From Glandiceps talaboti (taxonomy: Eukaryota > Hemichordata > Enteropneusta > Spengelidae): a stretch of DNA of 64,000 nt. Shown piece after piece: positions 38,401 to 52,000 of the stretch (its first letter is position 1; each line of letters starts with the position of its first letter). The stretch is taken from contig NC_135555.1 of NCBI RefSeq assembly GCF_964340395.1, positions 9,062,931-9,126,930 on the forward strand. Reading direction: 5' to 3'. A program made the translations under genes and the position numbers. The notes beneath the pieces are model-generated. The model made no database searches and was not told where the DNA came from. It worked only from the letters and a program-made list of their open reading frames with translations.

Positions 38401-41400
38401 ATGTGTGCGTCTGTATAAAACATACTATTTTTTAAATATCTATTTCACAGTTAAAATGAGTGAAGATTCCTGTGCAATACTAGTATATTCTATAGTCACA
38501 TTAACAATCAGTATATCTACTTTTGCATAAATATAAGATATTAAGATACACTTTAATACTCACCAACATCTAATAAACAGTTGTAATAGGTGTAGGGGTT
38601 TATGCAAGTACACATATATAGTTTCCCTGGGTTGGTACCAGACACACTTATATAGTAGTTATAACATGTACCACCATTGTTACATACAGTACCGATGCAA
38701 CCATCTAAAGCAGTATTATCCTCTGTGGGAAAACATTTACAGAGTTTACTTACTAATGAAATGGAGTACTATTGGTTGACTTCAAACCATAATGAACCTC
38801 TCTGACAAATATTATGAGTCAAACTGTGGCAATGTTGAGTGTAACATTAAATCACCCATGGTGTTGTATGTAGTAAAACTGTACAGTTTACATAATTTGC
38901 TCATCACATTTCAGCCCCATCCACCAAGTACTTTTCGAGATATGTTTTTTTTACCAAAATATACTTTTTTAGATCTAATTTGCATATCACTGATGGAATC
39001 ATCATGTCCCAACTAATTTTTCTACAACACATCTCAGAAACATCCCCACCAAATTTCAACCTAATCTGTAAAGTAGTATTAGAATTAAAGATTTTTTTCA
39101 CCAAAAAGTCACATTTTTAGACCTAATTTGTATATCATTGATGGGATCGCCATGTTTTAAGTAATTCTACATCAACGCATCCTCATCAACATTCACACAA
39201 TTTGTCAAGTAGTTTTGGAATTATAAGACCTAAATTGCATATCACTGAATAGATCATTATGTCATGATCATTTCTATATCTACACATTCCTAAGAATATC
39301 CATACCAAATTTCATATCAATCTGCCCTGTAGTTTTTTGCATTAAGTTTTTGCACTAAAAATCATATTTATTTACCCATTCTCAGTTAAAATCAAGAAAA
39401 AATATTGAATCTTGTATTTTCCTCTCACCTTTTCTTGTTCCACAGTTTTGACCCAAATAGGCAGATGGGCATATACATGAGTAACTGGTAGCACTATCTT
39501 CATCCCGACATGTAGCTCCATTCATACATGGATTACTAGCACATGGTGTCACTCCGACTACAACTACATGATTTAAAGTCCAAATAAGAAGCATTACAAT
39601 CACAATATACATTGACATACTACAATTTCAACAAAGTTCTAAGTAGAAAGAATGTCAGTTGACATTTGAATAAATGCCCGGCTCTGGTGATTGTTAAAAA
39701 ATATGCAAAAGTAATTGCAATTTTTTGTGATAAGGCGGCTCACCAGCTTTGATGTGGACACTCTGCTGTCCAGTCAATTTTAATTACAACCATTTCAATG
39801 TGAAACGATTTAGATAATTTGTTATAAGTTTGTGAAAATAGTGTCACTCAAAGGAAAGTTCAAGTTGTAATATTGTAAACCGGAAATTGATTTTCCAGAG
39901 TCTAAACTAACAAAAGAGTGTCTAGACACAATCTTGACTTTACCGTTACAATTCTGGCAGATAGGAACAAACTCTAAAGGCTTCAACATTATGGACAAGT
40001 TGTGCTGACAATTTCTGAAAATCTCCCATTTTTAATGTTGGCGACTTTTCAATATCAGTATTCTTTCACTCCAGTGAACATTTAATTTACTCTGATAGGT
40101 ATGAGTGTAGACAAAATTTAACTTTAACCTTGAAGATGTCAAAGGTCAAGTCCTAAGAGGAAAACTCAAACACTTTTCTCTACTGGAAACAGTTCAATCA
40201 TTCTGGTTTTACTAATCATTGATGGTACCGCCAAAGACATTATATTAGCTACAGCTATATCATAAATCACACCCCTTCTTTGAGGTATTTTTCAAAAGTG
40301 CTTGATCAAACTATTTTGAATAGATAGCAGGTCTAGGCCTACTGCCCCCATCTTCTTGCCCCTTACCCATCCTCTTGCCCCCAGTCTGTTGCCCCTGACC
40401 TGTTGCCCCAATAATATATCAACATCGTCAAGTTGGATTGATCATGAATGTACATAATAGTGACTTAGTCCATGAATTGGTCTCGCATGCATAGGATTCA
40501 AGAATGAATAGTGAGATAATTGAGAAATTATATCAAGTAAAATTAAACTTAAAGTTAATTGAATATCACTTGAAAATCCCCAATCAAATGTTGTCGGCTT
40601 ATTTTTGACAGCCAAAGCATCGAAAATTGTAAACTGACTCGTACTCTCTGTACTGTACACTATTATAATTGCAAATTATAGCTAATTATTAGGATGCGCA
40701 TTCTATGCAATTGTTAAAAAATATACTGAAATTACAGTTACTGTTGCTCAACAACGAGTTACCTACTTTCACAATTGGTTCCTGAGTAACCTGATTGGCA
40801 TTGACAAAGATACGAGGTACTTCCAAAACTCTGACAGACACCATTATTCAAGCATGGCTGGTTACTGCATGCATCGCCAAATACTGCAATAAAATGATAC
40901 TTCTGCATATAATTGTTGTTTGATGTGTATAATACCAAAAGTTTCTAAATTAAAAATATGCCACTTTCATCTTTCAATTGTATTGATCTCTAGTAAGAAG
41001 TTGCTTGCATTTCATCATATACTGATCAGAAACTGAAAGCCTCTCGTAAGGTTTTTAATTTTGGTTACTTTTCAATATCACTATTCTTTCACTCCAGTGA
41101 AAATCTAATTTTACTCTGATATGTATGAGTGTACAGACAAAATTTGACTTTAACCTTGAAGATTAAAGTCAACGTCAAAAGTCAAGTCCTAAGAGGAAAA
41201 CTCAAACACTTTTCTCTACTGGAAACAGTTCAATCATTCTGATTTTACTAATCATTGATGGTACCGCCAAAGACATTTTATTAGCTACTGCTATATCATA
41301 AATCACACCCCTTCTTTGAGGTATTTGCCTAAGCGGTTGATCAAACTATCTTGAAATGATGGAATGGTTCTAGGCCTGTTGCCCCCCCTCCCATCCTCTT

Positions 41401-42927
41401 GTCCCCTGGCTTGTTGCCCTCTCCCCGTCCTCTTGCCCCCCAGCCTGTTGCCCCCAATAATATATCAACATCGTCAAGTTGGATTGATCATGAATGTACA
41501 TAAGAGTGACTTATAGTCCATGAATTGATCTCGCATGCATAAGATTCAAGAATGAATAGTGAGATAATTGAGAAATTATATCAAGTAAAACTAAACTTAA
41601 AGTATAAAGGTACTTTCAATTCAGCTTGCATATTGTTTGAATGAATATACCGGTATAGGTACAAACCCCAAAGGCTTCAACATTATGGACAAGTTGTGCT
41701 GACAATTTCTGAAAATCTCCCATTTGCGTTGTTACTATACTTTGGTCATTGTTTTTGGTGAGGTGAAAACTGTTCTAATGGCAACTAAATGGTATCAAAT
41801 ATTTTCTATGACAAAGACAATTTCTTGATGTACGTATTTGTACATCTTCCAAACTCTTTTGAAATGATGGAATGGTTCTAGGCCTGTTGCCCCCCAGCCC
41901 ATTGCCCTCTTACCCCCTGGCCTGTTGCCCCCCACCCCCATTTGCTTGTCTCCTGGCCTGATCGTCAAGTTGGATTGATCATGAATGTACATAAGAGTGA
42001 TCGACTTATAGTCCATGAATTGATCTCGCATGCATAAGATTCAAGAATGAATAGTGAGATAATTGAGAAATTATATCCAGTAAAACTAAACGTAGAGTTA
42101 ATCAAAGATCACTTTAAAATCAACCAATCAAATGTTGTTTGCTTATTTTTGACAGCCAAAGCATCCAAAATTGTAAACTGACTCATACTCTCTGTACTGT
42201 ACACTATTATAATTGCAAATTATAGCTAATTATCAGGATGTGCATTCTATGCAATTTTTAAAAAATATACTGAAATTACAGTTACTGTTGCTCAACAACG
42301 AGTAATACCTACTTTCACAATTGGTTCCTGAGTAACCTGATTGGCATTGACAAAGATATGAGTTACTTCCAGTACTCTGACAGACACCATTATTCAAGCA
42401 TGGCTGGTTACTGCATGAATCGGTAAATACTGCAATAAAATGATACTTTTGCATGTAATTGTTGTATGATGTGTATAATACCAAAGGTTTCCAAAATCAA
42501 ATACGCCACTTTGACCTTTCAATTGTATTGATCTCTAGTAAGAAGTTGCTTGCATTTCATCATTATAAATAATACTGATCAGAAACTGAAAGCCTCTCAT
42601 ATGGTTTTTAATGTTGGTGACTTTTCAATATCAATATTCTTTCACTCCAGTGAACATTTAATTTTACTCTGATAGGTATGAGTGCAGATAAAATTTGACT
42701 TTAACCTTGATGATGTCAAAGGTCAAGTCCTAAGAGGAAAACTCAAACACTTTTCTCTACTGGAAAGAGTTCAATCATTCTGATTTTACTAATCACTGAT
42801 GGTACCGCCAAAGACATTTTATTAACTACAGCTATATCATAAATCGCACCCCTTCTTTGAGGTATTTGCCAAAGGAGTTGATCAAACTATTTTGAAATGA
42901 TAGAATGGTTCATTATACATTATATAC

Positions 42928-43006
<79 letters not shown>

Positions 43007-46000
43007 CACTAGTTTTTTAAAGAATGCTTTTCTGTAGTAATGTATATAGTGCCATATTGCCACACATTATTTCTATTTAATTAATTAATCAATTACTGAT
43101 TTACAAAGGTTATAATTAATTACTGCAGGGTAACTGTAAATATTGATAATTAATTACGTCTCTTCATACTATTAGAGGTATAATTATAATGAATATCACA
43201 TATCACTTTTACCTTCACAGTTGCTGCCTGAGTAACCTGTCCTGCACCGACAGATGTAAGTGCTTCCAGTTATCTGACAGGTACCATCATTCATGCATGG
43301 GTTGTTAGCACATGGATCAGTAGGAACAACTATGATACACAAATATGAGTATAACAAATTAGAATTTATCAAAAAAAATTATGTTAATTTCTCAATTTGC
43401 TTGTTTATTGTGTTTGTCTCTCCTATAAGTGGTTATCACATGACCTATTTGTAGTCTAAGAGTTTTTCCTCAATCAATTTACTCATGACAAGAGGGTACA
43501 AAGACTTATGTTACTTTATATGCAAATTAGTTTTACTACTCTCTCGTCTGATTGGCTAGAGTAATCTGTGCACCTGTCTATCATTCTTTCTTTGTTTGCT
43601 GTTTAGAGACAACATTTCAGGTTAACAACATCTGGTGACTAGTGACTGACACCAGTCCCTTGGGAGGCTATTAGTAACTAGGAAAATAAAACAAAAAGTT
43701 ATATTTCCTGAAGTTTGAAATGAATAACAAATTCAAAAAATTTAAAGATTATGAGACAAAAAAAATATCCAAAGGTTCTGTTGCCAGGCTAGGACACAGG
43801 GTGACAATTGGAATAATAGCAACACAGAAAGGGACTGGTGGAGAAGAATGAAAGCTACAACTGAAAGAGCTGAGTTTTAAGAACACAGCAGGGTAGTAGA
43901 CTAGTCAGAGTGCAAATGACAAAGATTGTTCCAGATTGAAGAGTGGTGTAAGAGAAGAATCGCTCACCAAACTTTTCAGTGACATATGGTATTTTCAGAA
44001 TATGGGTCAAGAGGGAAGGATACAGCTAAAGAAGATGAAAGAAACATTGGGAACGGGTCACCTCCACGACGTGACAGAGATCTCTCACTAGAAATAATAC
44101 TCACTTTGACAGAAATTTCCAAGATAGCCTGTTACGCACCGACACTGGAAGAAACTACCATAGCTATCACAGGTACCACCATTTGTACATGGATTGGAAT
44201 TACATGGATTGGCTGTAAGTCAATATATTTTTATGTAGTTACCACAAATACGAAAAGACTAACCGATATATCTCTTGTAAAGGGTTCAACATGGAAGATT
44301 GATAGTAGAGTTTATACAAAGTACATTACTGGGCCTACAATGAGGTTGAAATAAAGCAAAATATATCAAGGTATGTTATTGTTACGTTATCCAATCAAAC
44401 AGACAGTGTATGTCATTAGACAATGACACACTAGTAATTCATTAACATTTGGACTGAATTTTATTTCATCAACAACAAGAGAAACAGAATCTTAATTTCA
44501 CGAATCAGACATTGTCAGTACTGAGTATAGTGTGAAAAATAATATCGCCTATCACAAATCACAAAACAAGGAAATTTGTTTGTAGAAAGTTAGATTATTG
44601 TCTTCCTTACTTTCACATCTTGTTCCAGTGTACTGTTGTAAACATTGACAATAGTAACCCGGGGTAGTTGAAACCTCATGGCATGTGCCACCATTCATAC
44701 ATGTACTACCTGTACATGCCTGCGTCTCAACAACTGTAAAATTACATGTAAAAAGGGTCTTAGAGTATTTCTTATCTTGAGTGTAGAATGCTGTTAACAG
44801 ACTTTGAATTTCAATCACTGATTAGTACAGCTATACAAGGCAAAGGGAATATCAGTCATTAAAGGAATGTATTATATATCTTGAATTATCAAATTACATT
44901 GATATGAGCATCAAAATAAATCATGCCATATTATAACGTGTACAAAATGATTCAGAAGATATTGGATGAACAGAATTTCTGTCTGGATGAAATGGGTTGT
45001 TTTCGATATTTGCACTTTATAGTTCCTGAGGTGTTGCAGAATTTTTCATGCTCACTTACCTTCACATCTTGTTCCTGAGAAACCTGATAGACAAAGACAC
45101 TGGTAAGCAGTTCCAGAGCTCTGACATGTAGCTCCATTCAAGCATGGGCTATTATCACATGGGTTTGCTGTAAAGTAGAATTACCTAGTTATTTTTGTAT
45201 AATTTTGTACCTTATATTCCTACATTTATGTCTATGGCACTGCATTCAGTAAATTGTTTACAGGGACAGCCATAACCCAGATGCTCATTTACCAATTTAC
45301 CCAGCTATATAGCTAGGCATGCAGTGAATTTAGTTGGTAATTAACAAGACACTTTAGTTACTTTGAACAGTTTTACTGAAGACACTGCATGAGTCAAGTT
45401 CCAAGTGCTTTTCTATGGTATGGGAGAAAACATTTCATGTAGAGGTTGTAGAAATTGAGCATTCAGTATCTATCTTTATTACCTGCTTTGCCAACATATT
45501 TCAACATATATCTGGACAGGACTGCTACTACAGGTACTATTTTCGGAACAGACCTGCCACTACTGACTGGTATTATTATCTGGACAGGACTGCTACTACT
45601 GGTACTATTATCTGAATAGGACTGCTACTACTGGTACTATTATCTGGACAGGACTGCTACTACTGGTACTATTATCTGGACAGGACTGCTACTACTGGTA
45701 CTATTATCTGAATAGGACTGCTACTACTGGTACTATTATCTGGACAGGACTGCTACTACTGGTACTATTATCTGAATAGGACTGCTACTACTGGTACTAT
45801 TATCTGGACAGGACTGCTACTACTGGTACTATTATCTGGACAGGACTGCTACTACTGGTACTATTATCTGGACAGGACTGCTACTAGTGGTACTATTATC
45901 TGGACAGGACTGCTACTACTGGTACTATTATCTGAATAGGACTGCTACTACTGGTACTATTATCTGGACAGAACTGCTCCTACAGGTACTATTATCTGAA

Positions 46001-49000
46001 TAGGACTGCTACTACTGGTATTATTATCTGGACAGGACTGCTACTACTGGTACTATTATCTGGACAGAACTGCTCCTACAGGTACTATTATCTGAATAGG
46101 ACTGCTACTACTGGTATCATTATCTGGACAGGACTGCTACTAGTACTACTGGTATTATTATCTGAACAGGACTGCTACTAGTGGTATTATCTGGACAGGA
46201 CTGCTACTATAGGTACTAAAGTTACTATTATCTGACAATTATTTTGAGTGTCATACAGTAACTTGTTAATCTATCGGTTTCTTGTTGATAAGATAACTTG
46301 GTACATATATCACAAGATGTCTATACAAAGCCAATCAAAACATTGACAGTAATTACTTTCACATCGTGTTCCAGAGTAGCCACTTGCACATTCACAATAA
46401 AAGGTAGATCCTAAGTCATGACAAGTTGCTCCATTCAAACATGGATTGTTGAGACACTGGCCAGTTACTTGAACTGAAACAATGAAACAAAAGGACAGAA
46501 TTAAGAAACTTTAAGCTATATGTTAGGTTTAACAGAGAGATCTTTGAAGTCACAAAACAAATTGACCCACTTTGTATGCACGGTCACTATCAATTTGATA
46601 TTTGAAAGTTTAAACATTGGTCAATTTATCAAACGCATCTTTATTTGAATACTAGAAGTGTGCATAATGCAGCTACATGGCACTTTGAAGCATTGTCTGT
46701 TTGCCATCTTCACTGTATTTCTCTTAAAGAGGAAAACCACTCCATCTGAAGGTAACAAGCACTTCGATTCATGAATAACCATTGTTCATCTAATACATAT
46801 TTGTATATTAAAGTTTATGGAAATCTCTTTATTTCTTGGAGTGACTTTCACAGTACAAAACTTTGTGGGCGGTCTCAATGAACTAGATATCTTGTCTAAT
46901 CAAACCTGCATGCCCATCCTCTAAAGGCTTTATATACTCATTGATCATATGAATAAAAGGTAACATGGCAGAGACTAACACACAAATGTATACTTTCACT
47001 TACTATGGCAGAGACTAACACACAAATGTATACTCTCACTTACTTTCACATTTTATTCCTGAGTAGCCTGTTGTACACAGACACAGGTAGGAAATTCCTT
47101 GGTTATTACATGTACCACCATTCTGACATGGGGAAGAATCGCATGGATTTCCAGAGATGACTGCAACAAATGACACACCCTCCTTGTTATGGACATGTAT
47201 GGAATCAATTATTACTTTGTAAATGTATGCAATCAATTAATCAATGTAATACTACTACTTCATCTGGTAAAGTAGAAATGAATTAATATTTTGATCTGTC
47301 TATCAGGGACCTTGATCACACAATGATTGAATTTTTCAGTGATGTTTTGTATGTATAACCATAATATGAATATCACATTCTTAGCATACAAATTCACTTA
47401 TAACACTACATAGTTGTACTTAGAAACTGATAACTAATCATGTTTAACTTCAAACAACAAGGACACTGAGGGTAGGTAATGCCTAATACTGATGGTAAAT
47501 GTGAAAAATAAAGTTTCAGGAATTAAGATACTTGTATATTAAAATCATGATTCTTTACACATAATTCATATTTTGTTCTATGGGAAATGCTTCACTTACA
47601 CACAATTTTTTCAAACTAATATTGAGAGATTACATTATTTACCCAATTGCCACAGTGAAAGACAGATCATTAAGAACAAAAAGTTTGCATACATGTTGTT
47701 TGATTGCTAGTATTGATTTATACGTTGGTCTCCAACTTTACTTCATTTTAGTGACATAATCATAATTACAGTTTGATCGTGATAAGTTGTAACTGACCAT
47801 ACAAAATGCCTCTATGAATAGAAAATGAGCTTTCTGTTTTTTCCTGAAATACCTTTCAGAGATCAGTCGTATCTATTCTGCCTTTCAACATGTCCTGCAA
47901 ATGCAAACAACTATGACAGAATGCACATATTCAAAGTAGAAATACTTACTAAGCAGCTACATCACCAATTTTACAAATACACGAGCCTAGTTTTTACAGA
48001 CAAAGCAGCTACAAATCGTGTGACCTGTTTATTACTAATATTATTTTTCAAGTTGTAGTTAAACCGCAGCAATGTCTCATCTTCACAGTTGTAATAATTG
48101 TTAAGACAAACTTGGAAACCAATACTAGTACTAATTTATCAACGTCTATGTACTTGACATTTTCATTTTTCATCTCTGAATACAAATCAGTGAAGTGAAA
48201 TACAGATCTGTGCCCACAGTAAACTTACATGTTTCACAGTTGGTTCCCACAAAATTTGAAGTACAGATACATTGATATAAATTAGATCCCACAACTTGAC
48301 AGGTAGCACCGTTCCTACAAGGGAAAGTGCTGCACGGATCTGATCCGACTGTAAATAAACATATTCGATGATAATCTTTATCAATAATGGATAGTAATTT
48401 CAAGTTTATAAAAAAACCCAAAAAACTTGTCTCCCAAAAAAATCCAGTGACAGCCATCCCCATGGGTTCAGTGAGGAGGACAACAGAGTGCTCGGGGAAA
48501 ACCTACACTTTTTGGTTTTGAAACATCCAAGCCCAAATATTAAAATGTAATGATAGGATACTGATAAGAAACTAATGGTTTAACCATGGGCAATGAAGAT
48601 CTTTAAAATATGCACTGATATTACAAGTCACTAAGATGTTATAGTATAATTTCGTGTGTAATTTTTTTTTCATATTGACATGGTTGTTGTAGTCATATTT
48701 TTTTTAAATACTGTTGTTTTAAGTTATCAGTGCTGAATGCAATAAAGAAGATTTAACACAATGTCCAAAGGATAATAATTTGTACTTATTTGTATACTTT
48801 ACTATCTTTTCAAACACATTTCATGATCAACAACCAATCTTGATAAAAAGATGAAGTGTAAAAAAAACCTTGATCATGTCACTACATGTACAGACTAGAT
48901 GATACCATTCACAAGCCAAGTTATAGTCTTTGAACAAAAAAATTCATGTGGATTATATTCTCTGGTTGTTTTATGTCAAGATAACCATGTCTTAAAGTCA

Positions 49001-52000
49001 CTGCATGATTCTACAGTGCTCAAATTTTGAGACAAATCATTCTCAAATCAATTTTTTCATAAATTCTGTTTGAGGAGATATAATTATATAATTGCCAAAT
49101 ATGTTTCTTCATTCAACCAGAAAATACTCATGACCTACAAGTTTGTCACTGATCTTCATCTAGCGGCATGTAATAACAAGGTCACTCATATTTTTCTTGG
49201 GTGCACAAAGAAAAATTTAGGGAATAATATCTAATTCTACTACGTAAGGACATGAACACAAAGTACACTAATCCTTGAAATATACTAAGAAAAAAAGATA
49301 TAAAAATAAAAAGGACATAAAAATCTTTAACATTTAAGAGATTTTGGTAGAATGCTTACAAGTTTCACAGTTGGTTCCGGTAAAGGCTGCTGGGCAGTTA
49401 CAAGCGTATGTATCATCCACATGGAGACAGGACCCACCATTTTGACATGGAGAACTCCTGCATGGGTGATCTGCATTTATAAAAAGAGTGTTTCATAAAA
49501 TTTAAAACTCAATTTATCCTACAATGATTTAATTCTAACATGAAATTTACAAGAAAAATATATATATATTTTTTTTTACAAAAATGAATGCAGTATTAAA
49601 CTTCCATCAAAAACATTATTCCAGCTGTGGTTCATTTACTTTTATTATCACATCAATGTAGTTACTATGGAAAACTAGCTACAGCTAGCAATCTCAAACT
49701 AAACATTGTTGCATGCAGTAGATATATCATGAGTAGTTGATAGCAATGTGCAGATATTATCACCTTGTAATCAAAATAATGTAAACAGTGGAAGTCTCAA
49801 AAATGTGCACTGCAAGAGTATCAAGTTATAAATGAGGTTGAATATGCTACCGTTTGCGAAAAACACACACACTATACATGTTGTGTAACCACATCAATGC
49901 AATTTGATATTTCTAATCGGCAAGTTACAATATTATACTTTTGTCTAACCAGGTCTGTGCAAGCTTACCAATTGTAGAACTGTCATAGTCATATAGAGTC
50001 ACAATGACACCAGCTTTAACAAATTTGTTAATATTTTGGAAACTATTTCAAGTATTCCATGATAACTATTCATGACCTAAATTCAATATATAATTTTTTT
50101 CTTCTAAATTCAAAGCATAATTTTGTACAATCATTACAACCACTTCAGACTATATCATATGGCATAAATTAGAAAATTTTTATGGTTGGCTTTTTCAAAC
50201 CCCTTCATTCTTCATCGAAACAATTTGTCTGACTAGAATTTCTTTTCATATTGTCATTTATTTCCTTTATATTGATAACTGGATTTTCTTTTATGCATTG
50301 TAAAATGTCTCTGAATAATAACTTTTGGAATTATAGGCACCATCGAGACAAAATCTTTCTTTATTCATTGTAGAGTATACTTACGTATTTGACAAGTTAT
50401 GCCAGTGTAGACTGTTGTACATTGGCATGAGAAGCCTCCAGTACGGGCAATGCAAGTACCACCATTCTGGCATGGAATGCTAGCACACACATTGGTTGTG
50501 ACTGTTATAAACAGGAGTGAGATGAGATAGTTGCATTATAATACATTATACTTCAAGTCTAACAAACACATCCCATTGAAAGTTAGAAGATGCTTAATAC
50601 AGAAAAGGGAAGAGGTTAAGCAGTTTATAAATAATCACTGTGAAAACTAACAAATTGTGTAAGAATAGTGATCAATCCCTAACATAGTATCAGTAGGCTT
50701 GACAGACAAGTAGTAGTTTGTACTGAGTTTAGTGAAGGAATGACTGGTTTGGCAGCCTGCAAAATGTGTGAGCAACATATATATTAATTAATCATCCGTG
50801 AGAGAATCTCTGTTAATTATGATAACACAGGGTTTTCTAGAAATCAAACGAAATGACAAACTGGAAATTTTGATATAGGCTGCAAGTTTCAATAAATAAG
50901 TTCAAATGCTGTAATAAGTACTCAAATACAGTCATTTATTATATTAAGTCCACTTGAATAAACTTACTTTTACAGAGTTGAATCTTATATAATGAAAATT
51001 GACCTACCTACACCATCTATTGACTTGCTATACGTAACGTTATTAGTTATTTTTATCATATACTAGTTGGTAGCAATTTATAACAGCATCTTGTTAATGT
51101 TTAGACACTGTCAGTCATTTAGGACAAGCTGTACTGAGAACTTGAGCTAAAAAACCAAATACCCGTTTCAAACTCTAATCAATAAGATTATAATTACTCA
51201 GGTCATTTTTGTACTTGTAGGACATCTCAGTACTCTGTCTCAAATGACAGTCAACTGCATTGTACAAACAAGACACTCTAAGTTATCAATTATACTCCAA
51301 CTGACTGTCTGCCTAAAAAAGGAGGGAACCGTTACAACTGTAGCAATAATATGTTGCAGGTGGGTCAATTTTAATAGTAGGTAGCTATTTTGACTTGTTT
51401 TCAATAACTTCAATTAGTTCATATATACTTACATATTTCACAGTTTGTTCCTGTGAAACTTGTTTGACACTGACATGAGTAAGAAGTTCCGAGATTCAGA
51501 CAAGTACCACCATTCTGACATGGATTGTTGACACACACATTAGTACCTATCAAAGGGTGATGAACAATCATGGTTTAATCTTTCACAATATAATAACACG
51601 TTAAAACTGCCAGAGTCAATGGTGACATACAGGCATTTTACGTTGAAATGTTCCTTAAATAGGCTTTTTTACTGTGGGTGAATAACGTTCAACAACATAC
51701 AGGATAGTACATACATAATAAGGATCTAATAAGGATCAACGACTAATCCAAATTTTAAGTTTATCTATGGGTTTCTTTCTTCAGAAAACACCTTCAAACA
51801 GGTGATAATTAAACTAAGTGTGTATTGACCATACACCATGAACTCATCAGCTGGTTTGTTTTAGTGTTATTAGCATATCATGAATATTCAGCAGATATAT
51901 GTAGGTTTCTGAATGATGGTTTGGAATTCTTCAGAAACCTACATGTAAACCAAAATTTTCAATAGGACTTTGACCCCAAGGCTGATAAAGATTTACTTAT

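Larger units (their letters stand above)
40030..42910 (-). repeat. Duplicated intron-exon segment (about 1.55 kb) with a third partial copy
   Basis: GATGGTACCGCCAAAGACAT occurs near 40215, 41256 and 42799. GAATAGTGAGATAATTGAGA occurs near 40505, 41555 and 42048. Exons e24 and e23 are 1546 bases apart. The middle partial copy (about 41340-41640) has no exon. C-rich tracts containing TTGCCCCC recur in each copy. Confidence 0.9.

Noticed and set aside
43986-44354. 122-codon plus-strand frame
   Set aside because: It overlaps exon e21 in antisense, and the shared part is simply the complement of EGF codons.
48070-48110. Possible extra EGF exon (TTCACAGTTG near 48082)
   Set aside because: Only the terminal CxE-like codons resemble an EGF end; no other cysteines follow and no acceptor fits.
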